Of a stretch of DNA of 64,000 nucleotides, positions 52,340-59,882 are shown piece after piece; position 1 is the first letter of the stretch, and the number at the start of each line of letters is the position of its first letter. The position numbers and the translations under genes are program-made. Source of the DNA: an uncultured Fibrobacter sp. Its GTDB lineage: Bacteria > Fibrobacterota > Fibrobacteria > Fibrobacterales > Fibrobacteraceae. The notes below the pieces were generated by a model. It searched no databases and had not been told where the DNA came from. It saw nothing but the letters and a program-made list of their open reading frames with translations. The stretch lies in NCBI RefSeq assembly GCF_900316465.1, contig NZ_ONDD01000015.1:8848-72847 (forward strand). The letters run 5' to 3'.

Positions 52340-52345
52340 AATATA
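52340..52345 (-). promoter_or_regulatory. TATATT promoter element of the MCE gene
   Basis: Minus-strand TTACTATATTCTCGGCC then ATG; TATATT ends seven bases before the start. Confidence 0.45.
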
Positions 52346-52356
52346 GTAAAAATCTC

Positions 52357-53607
52357 TCATCTCACATCTCCAAGAACGCGCTTGATTTCTGCAAAGTCGG
52401 TGATTCCGTCTTTGACTAGCTTCAGAGCGTTTTCCCGAAGTGTACCGTCTACGTAATTGCCGTCGGGCGTAAGAATCTCGACTACCGCTTGGCGGCCCGA
52501 ATAGGGGAGCGCTTGGGCCGGGCGGCAGCGTACCAGGCGCTGGGCCATAATGCCCAGGAGTGATTCTTGCAGGGCCGTGCGCGAAATGCCCAAATCTTCA
52601 AGGCGGGTGAATCCGGCTTTGGCAGAATTCGTGTGCAGGGTCGATACGACCAAGTGCCCCGTCTGTGCGGCGCGGAGGGCGATTTGCGCGGTCTCTTTGT
52701 CGCGGATTTCGCCGACCATGATGACGTCGGGATCTTGGCGCAAAATGGCCCGGAGCGCTACGGCAAATGTGAACCCGCATTTTTCGTTCACCTGCACCTG
52801 AGCCACCCCTTCCAGCGGATACTCTACTGGGTCTTCAATCGTTGTCACGTTGATTTGCCTATGCACGATTTCTTGCAACCCGGCGTGTAGCGTTGTCGTC
52901 TTCCCGGACCCAGTCGGCCCAGTTACCAGGAACAATCCCTGCGGGCTATGGAATACTTTCCGCAAAAACTCAAGATTCCTTGAACTCAAACGCAGCGATT
53001 CCAGCTTTGAGTATGCAATCGGACTACTCGCTGTCGGTAAAATCCGGAGCACCGCTTTTTCGCCCCCTTGTACGGGGAGCGTGCTTACACGAATGCTTGC
53101 GTTGAGGCGTAACCCGCTAAAAGTAAATGAACCGTCATGCGGAATTCTTTTGTCTGTAATATCGATCTCCGAAAGAATCTTGAGTCGGACTAAAACCGAT
53201 TCGCAAATCCATAAGGGCAAGTTTTTGTAATCGTTCAACAATCCGTCTTGCCGTAACCGCACACGAAACGTCTGTGCTGCAGGTTCCAAGTGAATGTCGG
53301 TGGCTTTTAAGTCTATGGCCTGTTCAATCAGGCTGTCAACAAGATTCACAATCGGTTCGGATTCCCAAGAAGCGTTTTGCGCATTCTCGGGCTTTAATAA
53401 GTCATCGTCAAAATTCTCGGAATCGAGGCTCAACAACTGATGAATCTCTGCCTTGCTCTTGATGCAGGCTTGCACGGGTGCGCCAAGCTCCGTTCGCACC
53501 TTCTGAAGCAAAAAGTCATCGCAGTCGTTCGTCACGGCAACACTCAATTCGCCGAGTAAGGCAACCTCGTGCTCGCGACACCATTTCGTAGAAAGAATGC
53601 GTTCCAT
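52357..53607 (-). CDS. GspE/PilB-type secretion ATPase, short form
   Basis: These hexameric ATPases drive pilus or type II secretion assembly. The 416-residue protein has the N2-like domain to about 200, Walker A GPTGSGKTT (230-238), TIEDPVEY, the Asp box ILRQDPDVIMVGEIRD, and HTNSAKAGFTRL. The Cys4 zinc module expected after AQRLVR is missing; the segment reads CRPAQALPYSGRQAVVEIL. At 416 residues it is also shorter than usual because the N-terminal domain is abbreviated. No pilin or other secretion gene is near. Its last codons lie in a CTCATCTCACATC repeat element. Confidence 0.88.
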   Translation of the reverse strand: MERILSTKWCREHEVALLGELSVAVTNDCDDFLLQKVRTELGAPVQACIKSKAEIHQLLSLDSENFDDDLLKPENAQNASWESEPIVNLVDSLIEQAIDLKATDIHLEPAAQTFRVRLRQDGLLNDYKNLPLWICESVLVRLKILSEIDITDKRIPHDGSFTFSGLRLNASIRVSTLPVQGGEKAVLRILPTASSPIAYSKLESLRLSSRNLEFLRKVFHSPQGLFLVTGPTGSGKTTTLHAGLQEIVHRQINVTTIEDPVEYPLEGVAQVQVNEKCGFTFAVALRAILRQDPDVIMVGEIRDKETAQIALRAAQTGHLVVSTLHTNSAKAGFTRLEDLGISRTALQESLLGIMAQRLVRCRPAQALPYSGRQAVVEILTPDGNYVDGTLRENALKLVKDGITDFAEIKRVLGDVR

Positions 53608-53735
53608 ATCGTGAAAATAAAAAACATTCCCGCGTAAGCGTGCAACACATTGTTTGCAAGATTTTTAGCCGAACGGTATTAAAAAGTCCCGACTCTAGTG
53701 AGTCGGGACTTACTTCTCTCTCTATTGTCTAAATC

Positions 53736-56700
53736 TTATGCCTTATGGCGCTGGAAATTCTTCTTGATATTTCCGGCTTTCTTTTTCGCCTTGTGGAAGA
53801 TGGCGTTCGGGAGCCAGAAGAAGGTCGGCACCAAGTACATGGTGAGGATTGCTGACACAATCAAGCCACCCACAGAGGCGATACCCATCGGCTGGGTCAT
53901 GGCAGCCACGTTACCACCGAGAGCGAATGCCAGCGGGAGCTGAGCCACCACAGATGCAAACGTTGCAAGCACAATCGGCTGGAACTTGGTTTCGCCTGCG
54001 GTCATAATGGCAGATCGTCTGCCCATCGCGCCACTTCGTAGTAGTCTGTTTGCTTCGTCAAGCAATAGAATAGCGTTGTTCACCACCACACCGATAAGCA
54101 TCACGATAGCCATGAGGGCAATCATCGAAAGTGCCTTGCCGGTAACGATAAGGGAAAGAATCACGCCGATAGCACCCATCGGGATTGTCGTCATAATGAT
54201 GAACGGCTGGGCAAAGCTTTCGAGAAGGGCAATCAGCAAAATGTAGGTGAGGATGATAGCCATCAAGATAGCCGTCTTGAATTCGTCCACCATGTCATTC
54301 TGCATGTCTGCGTTACCGCCAAAGCCGAACGAAATTCCTTCGGGAACCTGGTCCTTCATTTCTGCGGCGAGCGCTCCGACCTTGCCCATGATTTCACCAG
54401 TCGTGTGTCCTGGCAACAAGTTCATCGAAACGTCAACACGTCTCATCTTGCGCTTACGGTCAATACGGGTCGGGCCTGCACCGTCTTCGATGAAGAACAA
54501 CTCGTTGGCGTTTACGTATCCCTTAGGCGTCAAAATCGGGAGGTTTTCGATGTCTACGTGGCTCTGACGGTCTTTTTCCATCATGCGCACATACACGTCG
54601 TATTCTTCACCGTCATCGGTGTACTGGCCCGCTTCATAACCGCTCACTGCAATGTAGTTGTAGTTGGCGGCGGTCTTGAGCGTGATGCCGTAATCGGCGA
54701 GAGCCTGACGGTTCGGGATAAGTCGAATTTCGGGCTTACCCGCTTCGTAGCTCATCTTCACGTCTACGATACCGTTGATGGTTTCCTTGATTTTGTCCAT
54801 CACGATTTCGGAAGCCTTTACCACGGAGTCGGCGTGCAAACCGCTCACTTCAAGCACCACGTCGCCGGCAGAGTTGTTCTGCATTTCGGAGGCGGAGGTG
54901 GACTTGATGGAAATGAAGGCGTCAGGAATGTTTGCAAGGTAAGGACGCAAGGAGTCGACGATTTGGTCGGTACTGCGAGTACGGCCTTCCCAGTCCTTCA
55001 GGAGCTTTACGCGCATGGTAGCCTGGTTTACGGTCGTAAAACCGTTAGAGCCACCCACGTTCATGCTGTAGTGCACAATTTCGGGAACACCCTTGACTCT
55101 CTCTTCGATAATACGTGCAACGCTGTCGGTGGTTTCGATATTAGTACCCACAGGCATTTCAAGCTTCACCGAAATCATGCCCTGGTCTTGTTTTGGCATC
55201 ACTTCGACGGTCAAGAAGTTCTTCGCGAGAACACCCACAAAGAAAATTCCTGCGCCAAGTGCAACGACTTGGAATATAACACCCGGAACAGAAAGGCAGA
55301 ACGAAAGGGTCTTGAGGTACACAAAGCGAATCCCATTCAGGGCCTTGGGGAAGAGCGCAAGAATACGGTCAAGAATCGAGGGCTTTTCTTCGATAATGTT
55401 TCCGTTTTCGTCTTTCTTTTTGCCTTTGAACAAGTAGGCTGCCATGAGCGGTGTCAAGGTGAAAGTCACCAAGAGCGACACGAAGGTTGCAAACACCATG
55501 GTCAGACCGAACGTTCTAAAGAAGATACCGGCAATGGACTTCATGAAGGCAATCGGCACGAACACGCAAACGTTGGTGAGTGTCGAAGCCATGATGGCGA
55601 CCATGATTTCACTGGTGCCTCGGTAGGCGGCTTCTTTCGGGTCAAGTCCAAGTTTTAATTTTTCGTTAATGTTTTCAAGCACCACGATAGAGTTCGTCAC
55701 CAACAGGCCCACGGAACTCGACAGAGCCATGAGCGACATCATGTTGATGCCAAAGCCCGCAAAATACATAAGGGTAAATGCACCAATCACGGAAATCGGC
55801 ATCGTAAGGGCCGCAATGAACATGGTCGAGAACTTGCCGAGGAACAAGAGCAAAAGTCCAGCCGTAAGGCCGATTGCGATAATGATATTCTGAATCACGT
55901 TATCGATAGCTTCGTTCACTGCTTCGGACTTGTCGTAAACCAGGTGAAGTTCGAACCCTTCGGGGAGTGTTTGCTGAATCTGGGCCATGCGCTTGAGCAC
56001 GCCTCTTGAAACTTCAACCACGTTAGCGTCGGAACGCTTCTTGATATCGAGTGAAACAGAGTTCGTTCCGTTGAAGCGAGAAGCAGAAGTAATCGATTCA
56101 ATCGTGTCCTTGACGTCGGCGATTTCAGAAAGTTTGATCACGCCTGTTTGGGTCGGAATATCCAGGTCGCGCATTTCGTCGAGGCTGGTGAACTTACCTG
56201 CGGTACGCACGGTCGTATTCTTGTGCTTGCCGATGACTTCACCAATCGGGTTGTTGACGTTAGCTTGTCCGAAAACTCCCATGATGGTCGCAATGTCTAC
56301 ATTGCGGTCAATCATTTTGTCCTTGTCAAGTTCAATGGAAATCTGGCGAGTGGTACCACCGAAAAGGTCAACGCTTGCCACGCCCGGAACAGAGGTGAAC
56401 AGCGGTTCGATTTCGTCCTCCACCTTCTGGCGGAGTTCCGTGGAGTTCAGCGGACCGGTAAACGAAATGGACATGATGGCGGCACCGTTAATGTCCACCT
56501 TCGAAATAATCGGGGCCTGCACGGCATCCGGGAAGTCGGCTGCGGCAAGTTCGATCTTGGAACGCACGTCGTTTGCAGCCACGTCCACGTTGATACCCAT
56601 GTTGAACATGGCGACCACGATACCGTAGTTTTCAAGGCATATCGACTGCACGTAGTCGATACCGTCCACCAGTTCCACCTGTTCTTCGATAGGCTTGATG

Positions 56701-56882
56701 ATGGTCGTTTCAATTTCTTCGGGGTTTGCACCCGGATAGATGATGGTACCGGTGACCACGGGGACGTCAAATTTCGGCATCAGGTCCACCACCATCATGC
56801 TGTAGGTGTAGAGACCGAAAACCACCACGGTCAAAATGACCATGAGCATGGTTATCGGTTTATAGATACTGGCCTTAATCAT
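53736..56882 (-). CDS. RND-family efflux permease (HAE1-like)
   Basis: RND permeases export drugs or metabolites through a TolC channel using the proton gradient. The 1048-residue protein has the twelve-helix, two-loop layout with the start IKASIYKPITMLMVILTVVVFGLYTY and the periplasmic porter domains. The TM4 site, usually V-D-D-A or V-D-N-S, reads LLVTNSIVVLEN (Thr396, Asn397), and the TM10 Lys site reads VVVNNAILLLD (Asn935). So the charged proton-relay residues are absent. It is the last gene of a tolC-adaptor-permease operon, with short gaps. Confidence 0.92.
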   Translation of the reverse strand: MIKASIYKPITMLMVILTVVVFGLYTYSMMVVDLMPKFDVPVVTGTIIYPGANPEEIETTIIKPIEEQVELVDGIDYVQSICLENYGIVVAMFNMGINVDVAANDVRSKIELAAADFPDAVQAPIISKVDINGAAIMSISFTGPLNSTELRQKVEDEIEPLFTSVPGVASVDLFGGTTRQISIELDKDKMIDRNVDIATIMGVFGQANVNNPIGEVIGKHKNTTVRTAGKFTSLDEMRDLDIPTQTGVIKLSEIADVKDTIESITSASRFNGTNSVSLDIKKRSDANVVEVSRGVLKRMAQIQQTLPEGFELHLVYDKSEAVNEAIDNVIQNIIIAIGLTAGLLLLFLGKFSTMFIAALTMPISVIGAFTLMYFAGFGINMMSLMALSSSVGLLVTNSIVVLENINEKLKLGLDPKEAAYRGTSEIMVAIMASTLTNVCVFVPIAFMKSIAGIFFRTFGLTMVFATFVSLLVTFTLTPLMAAYLFKGKKKDENGNIIEEKPSILDRILALFPKALNGIRFVYLKTLSFCLSVPGVIFQVVALGAGIFFVGVLAKNFLTVEVMPKQDQGMISVKLEMPVGTNIETTDSVARIIEERVKGVPEIVHYSMNVGGSNGFTTVNQATMRVKLLKDWEGRTRSTDQIVDSLRPYLANIPDAFISIKSTSASEMQNNSAGDVVLEVSGLHADSVVKASEIVMDKIKETINGIVDVKMSYEAGKPEIRLIPNRQALADYGITLKTAANYNYIAVSGYEAGQYTDDGEEYDVYVRMMEKDRQSHVDIENLPILTPKGYVNANELFFIEDGAGPTRIDRKRKMRRVDVSMNLLPGHTTGEIMGKVGALAAEMKDQVPEGISFGFGGNADMQNDMVDEFKTAILMAIILTYILLIALLESFAQPFIIMTTIPMGAIGVILSLIVTGKALSMIALMAIVMLIGVVVNNAILLLDEANRLLRSGAMGRRSAIMTAGETKFQPIVLATFASVVAQLPLAFALGGNVAAMTQPMGIASVGGLIVSAILTMYLVPTFFWLPNAIFHKAKKKAGNIKKNFQRHKA

Positions 56883-56895
56883 TCAGAATCATCTC

Positions 56896-57939
56896 CTATT
56901 CAACGATCAGCACTTTGTCGCCGTCGTTCATCTTGGACTGGCCTTCGACAATCACGGTTTCGCCACCTTCAAGGCCTTCTGTAATCTGTACTTCGTTCTT
57001 GGTCTGCACGCCAAGCTTCACGATCTTGCGAAGGGCCTTGCCTTCGGCATCGACAGTCCAGATGACGTTAATGCCGTTGCGGTAAACGATTGCTTCGGCA
57101 GGAACCACGATGCCTTCCACCTGGCGGGCGTCGAGTTCTGCGGTCACGTACATACCGGGCAAGAGCTTCTTGGCCTTGTTGTCGAAAGTGATTTCGACCG
57201 GGAAGAAGTGGGTGGCCGGGTCGGCTGCGAGCGGAATCAAGGAAACTTTACCCGTGAGCGTTTCGCCGGCGACATTCACGGTAGCGGCAGCGCCCTTCTT
57301 GAAGAATCCGATGTCCTTGCTGGTGATGTTCAGCTTCAAGATGACCTTGTTCAGCTTGGCGATGGTGGCAAATTCCTTGCCCTTGCCCGGAGTCTGGCCG
57401 ACCTTGTACTTGATTTCGGTCACCACGCCGGCTTCAGGAGCGAGAATCAAGGTAGCGCGGCGGGCGGTTTCGAGGCCCATCTTGGCAATCTTGAGCTGCA
57501 GTTCCTGGCTATCCATGTCCTGCTGGCTAATGCCGCCCTTGGCATGGAGCTCACGCATGCGTTCAGTTGCTTTTTCAAGAACGGCAATCCTTTCTTGTGC
57601 TTCCTGGTACTGGGTGTTATCACCGGTAAAGAGGTATTCGGCAATCACCTGGTCTTTCTGGACGGAGGATCCCACCTGCACGTTGATTTTAGCAATCGGG
57701 TCGTCCATCTTGCAAATGGCGCTGTTCTGGTTGATACCCTGGATGGTGCCGCTGAACTTACGCACGTCGGTAAGTTTCGAGGTGGCAGCCTTGACTACGC
57801 GGGCGGGCTTGCCTTTTTCTTTCTGGATTTCTTCGATAGTCGATGCCTTCTTTTCGGCATTTTCTTCTTTCTTGTCGCAGGCGACAAGCATCAGCGATGC
57901 GACAGCGATTGTCAGGAGGGTTTTAACTGTCTTGTTCAT
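56896..57939 (-). CDS. RND periplasmic adaptor lipoprotein (MFP)
   Basis: Adaptors connect the RND permease to the outer-membrane channel. The 347-residue protein has lipobox LVAC (Cys20) with mature start CDKKEEN, which lacks the acidic-serine surface signature, consistent with a periplasmic position. It has the lipoyl/barrel-sandwich halves (SKLTDVRKFSGTIQG, then VVTEIKYKVGQTPGKG), a helical hairpin at about 110-160 and the beta-barrel and membrane-proximal domains. The start at 57939 has GAGGAAAG. It sits between tolC and the permease. Confidence 0.92.
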   Translation of the reverse strand: MNKTVKTLLTIAVASLMLVACDKKEENAEKKASTIEEIQKEKGKPARVVKAATSKLTDVRKFSGTIQGINQNSAICKMDDPIAKINVQVGSSVQKDQVIAEYLFTGDNTQYQEAQERIAVLEKATERMRELHAKGGISQQDMDSQELQLKIAKMGLETARRATLILAPEAGVVTEIKYKVGQTPGKGKEFATIAKLNKVILKLNITSKDIGFFKKGAAATVNVAGETLTGKVSLIPLAADPATHFFPVEITFDNKAKKLLPGMYVTAELDARQVEGIVVPAEAIVYRNGINVIWTVDAEGKALRKIVKLGVQTKNEVQITEGLEGGETVIVEGQSKMNDGDKVLIVE

Positions 57940-57958
57940 TCTTTCCTCGTCTCTCTTA

Positions 57959-59374
57959 TTAATATTCACCGGTGGCCTGAAGGAGGGCGTTGTAAGCCTG
58001 GTTCCAATTCACGATAGCTTGCATGTAGCCGATCTTCGCTGTACGAAGGTCGTTTTCTGCAGTGAGAAGGTTCAGCTGGGTTTCTCTTCCGAGCTTGTAG
58101 CTGTCGTTTGTCAGGTCGTAATTCTTTTGAGCCAGGTCGATTTGGCGCTTGGCAATTTCAAGTTGGGAATTTGCATCTTCGAGCGTGTTGGCGCAAGATT
58201 CGATCTGCATGCGGAAGCCGCGTTCGGCGGTTTCTTTTTTGATTTGGGTGCTACGCAAGTCGGACTTTGCCTGAACGACCGCTTCCTTGGTTTTCATGCC
58301 ATTGAAGAGGTTCAGCTTGAGGTTCAAGGCGATGTACTTGCTGATGTTTTCGTCCCAATCCGGAGCGTCCCACTGGTAGAAGTGGTTCTTGTTGTTGCTG
58401 TACTTGAGACCGCCCACTAAAACGAGTGTCGGCTTGTAGCCGCCTTCTTCGATAGAAACGTTCTTCTGGAGCATTTCTTCGCTCGCTTCGAGCATCACCA
58501 GTTCCTTGCGGCGCTTTTTTACGTTGGCCATGGTGGTATCGGGGTAGGTGTAGCCCTGCAAAGGATCACGGAGGTCCCCCTGGAACTTGACTTCGGAATC
58601 CCATTCAAGGCCCATGGTGTTAAGCAGGGCGTTGCGGGCAAGCACACGATTTTTTTCGATGCTGTTGATTTGGGAGGTCAGTTGGTCCATCTTGAGCTGT
58701 ATGCGGATCAAGTCAAGTTCGGTCATTATGCCGCTCTTGAGGCCCTGTTCCACGAAATTCAGGTTTTCCTGAAGCATGTCCTTGGACTGGTACAGGATAG
58801 CGATCGATGAATCCAGGAAAATGAGCTGGTCAAAGGCGTTTTCCACGTCGTAGCGGACGTTTGCCTTGGTGTTTTCAAGGTTGACTTCCTTGACGTGCTT
58901 ATAGGCCTTGGCGATTTCGATGCCGGTACCGACCTTGCCTTGGGCGTAAAGGATCTGGGTGGCGGTAAGGCCCACGCTGGACTGCCAGCGGTAACCTTGC
59001 TGGGACATGCCGTAAATCAGGCCGTCGATGGCGCCTGCGTTCACGTAGTCGTAGGCAGAAGGCTCAGAGCCGTCATTCAACTGAGACTGGGTCTGGTTCA
59101 GCGCGTTGAATATGGGCTTTTTGTTGTTTACATCGTCCAAACCGAAAATACGGGTGACGGTGGCATCAAGATCGATTGAAGGTAATGCGTTGCCGTAACC
59201 GGCATCAACCTGGGAATTTGCCGAAATGACTTCTTCTTCGGCAGTTTTGACGTCCGAGGACTTTTCAAGGGCGATTTTGACGGCTTCCTCGCGCGTGTAA
59301 GTCGTGGCCCAAACCATCTGGGGGACCGCAATGCACAGCGCCATAGCCGATAATGCTGCTAATTGCCTTGACAT
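57959..59374 (-). CDS. TolC-family outer-membrane efflux protein
   Basis: The 471-residue protein has a signal peptide ending near VWA and two TolC/OEP repeats rich in long helices (AYKHVKEVNLENTKANVRYDVE and MLQENLNFVEQGL; ELVMLEASEEMLQ, AERGFRMQIESCANTLED). These form the trimeric outer-membrane channel. The start at 59374 is placed five bases after AGGAG; a longer version to 59392 would bypass this site. First gene of the efflux operon. Confidence 0.9.
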   Translation of the reverse strand: MSRQLAALSAMALCIAVPQMVWATTYTREEAVKIALEKSSDVKTAEEEVISANSQVDAGYGNALPSIDLDATVTRIFGLDDVNNKKPIFNALNQTQSQLNDGSEPSAYDYVNAGAIDGLIYGMSQQGYRWQSSVGLTATQILYAQGKVGTGIEIAKAYKHVKEVNLENTKANVRYDVENAFDQLIFLDSSIAILYQSKDMLQENLNFVEQGLKSGIMTELDLIRIQLKMDQLTSQINSIEKNRVLARNALLNTMGLEWDSEVKFQGDLRDPLQGYTYPDTTMANVKKRRKELVMLEASEEMLQKNVSIEEGGYKPTLVLVGGLKYSNNKNHFYQWDAPDWDENISKYIALNLKLNLFNGMKTKEAVVQAKSDLRSTQIKKETAERGFRMQIESCANTLEDANSQLEIAKRQIDLAQKNYDLTNDSYKLGRETQLNLLTAENDLRTAKIGYMQAIVNWNQAYNALLQATGEY

Positions 59375-59401
59375 TCCATCTCCTATATACATTTTGCGGT
59401 G

Positions 59402-59481
59402 CAAATGTAAAAAATTGTTGTTCCATATATAAGGGCTCAAACGCGAATTTAGGGATGAAATGACCAATTTTAGGGATGAAA
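59402..59481 (-). promoter_or_regulatory. Promoter and twin operator-like repeats of the efflux operon
   Basis: On the minus strand TACATTTG (59402-59409), the TAnnTTTG pattern, lies 27 bases before the TolC start. Upstream, TTTCATCCCTAAA occurs twice (59448-59460 and 59469-59481), exactly 21 bases apart, so both copies face the same side of the helix. This is typical of a dimeric regulator site. Confidence 0.5.
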
Positions 59482-59482
59482 A

Positions 59483-59507
59483 ACAGCCCGCCGGAGGGGC
59501 GGGCTGT
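59483..59507 (-). terminator. Rho-independent terminator after ybaB
   Basis: Ten-pair stem ACAGCCCGCC / GGCGGGCTGT, loop GGAGG; on the minus strand it is followed by TTTTT. Confidence 0.85.
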
Positions 59508-59533
59508 AATAGTGAACTTTTGTGTAGTTTTGA

Positions 59534-59842
59534 TTACATCAGGCCGGGGATTTTCATGCCGCCGGTAATGCCGCTGATGCTTTCCTGGGTAGCGTCGTCT
59601 TTTTTCTTGACGGCTGCGTTAATGGCTGCCATGAGCAGGTCTTCGAGGGCTTCCACGTCATCTTTGTCGACTGCATCGGGGTTGATCTTGATCATGGTCA
59701 GGACACCCTTTCCGTTCATGGCGACTTTCACCATTCCGCCACCAGCTTCGGCTTCGAAACTCTGTGCCTTAAGGTCGCTCTGTGCCTTCATCATCTTGCT
59801 CTGCATCTTCTGGAGATCGCGAAGCATTTTGCTCATATCCAT
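59534..59842 (-). CDS. ybaB: YbaB/EbfC nucleoid-associated protein
   Basis: The 102-residue protein is a typical YbaB/EbfC: MLRDLQKMQSKMMKAQSDL, GGGMVKVAMNGKGVLTMIKI, and DLLMAAINAAVKK. It is usually encoded between dnaX and recR; here it follows dnaX by 40 bases on the same strand. GAGGACTACACT precedes the ATG. Confidence 0.95.
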   Translation of the reverse strand: MDMSKMLRDLQKMQSKMMKAQSDLKAQSFEAEAGGGMVKVAMNGKGVLTMIKINPDAVDKDDVEALEDLLMAAINAAVKKKDDATQESISGITGGMKIPGLM

Positions 59843-59882
59843 AGTGTAGTCCTCGTTAAATGTTTTGGGGTAATATAGAAAA

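Noticed and set aside
54405..55658. A plus-strand open frame of over 400 codons opposite the RND permease
   Set aside because: It overlaps an unmistakable RND permease and has a His-rich shadow composition; no start signal or domain.
57110..58420. A plus-strand open frame of 436 codons opposite the adaptor and TolC genes
   Set aside because: Antisense shadow spanning two clearly assigned genes.
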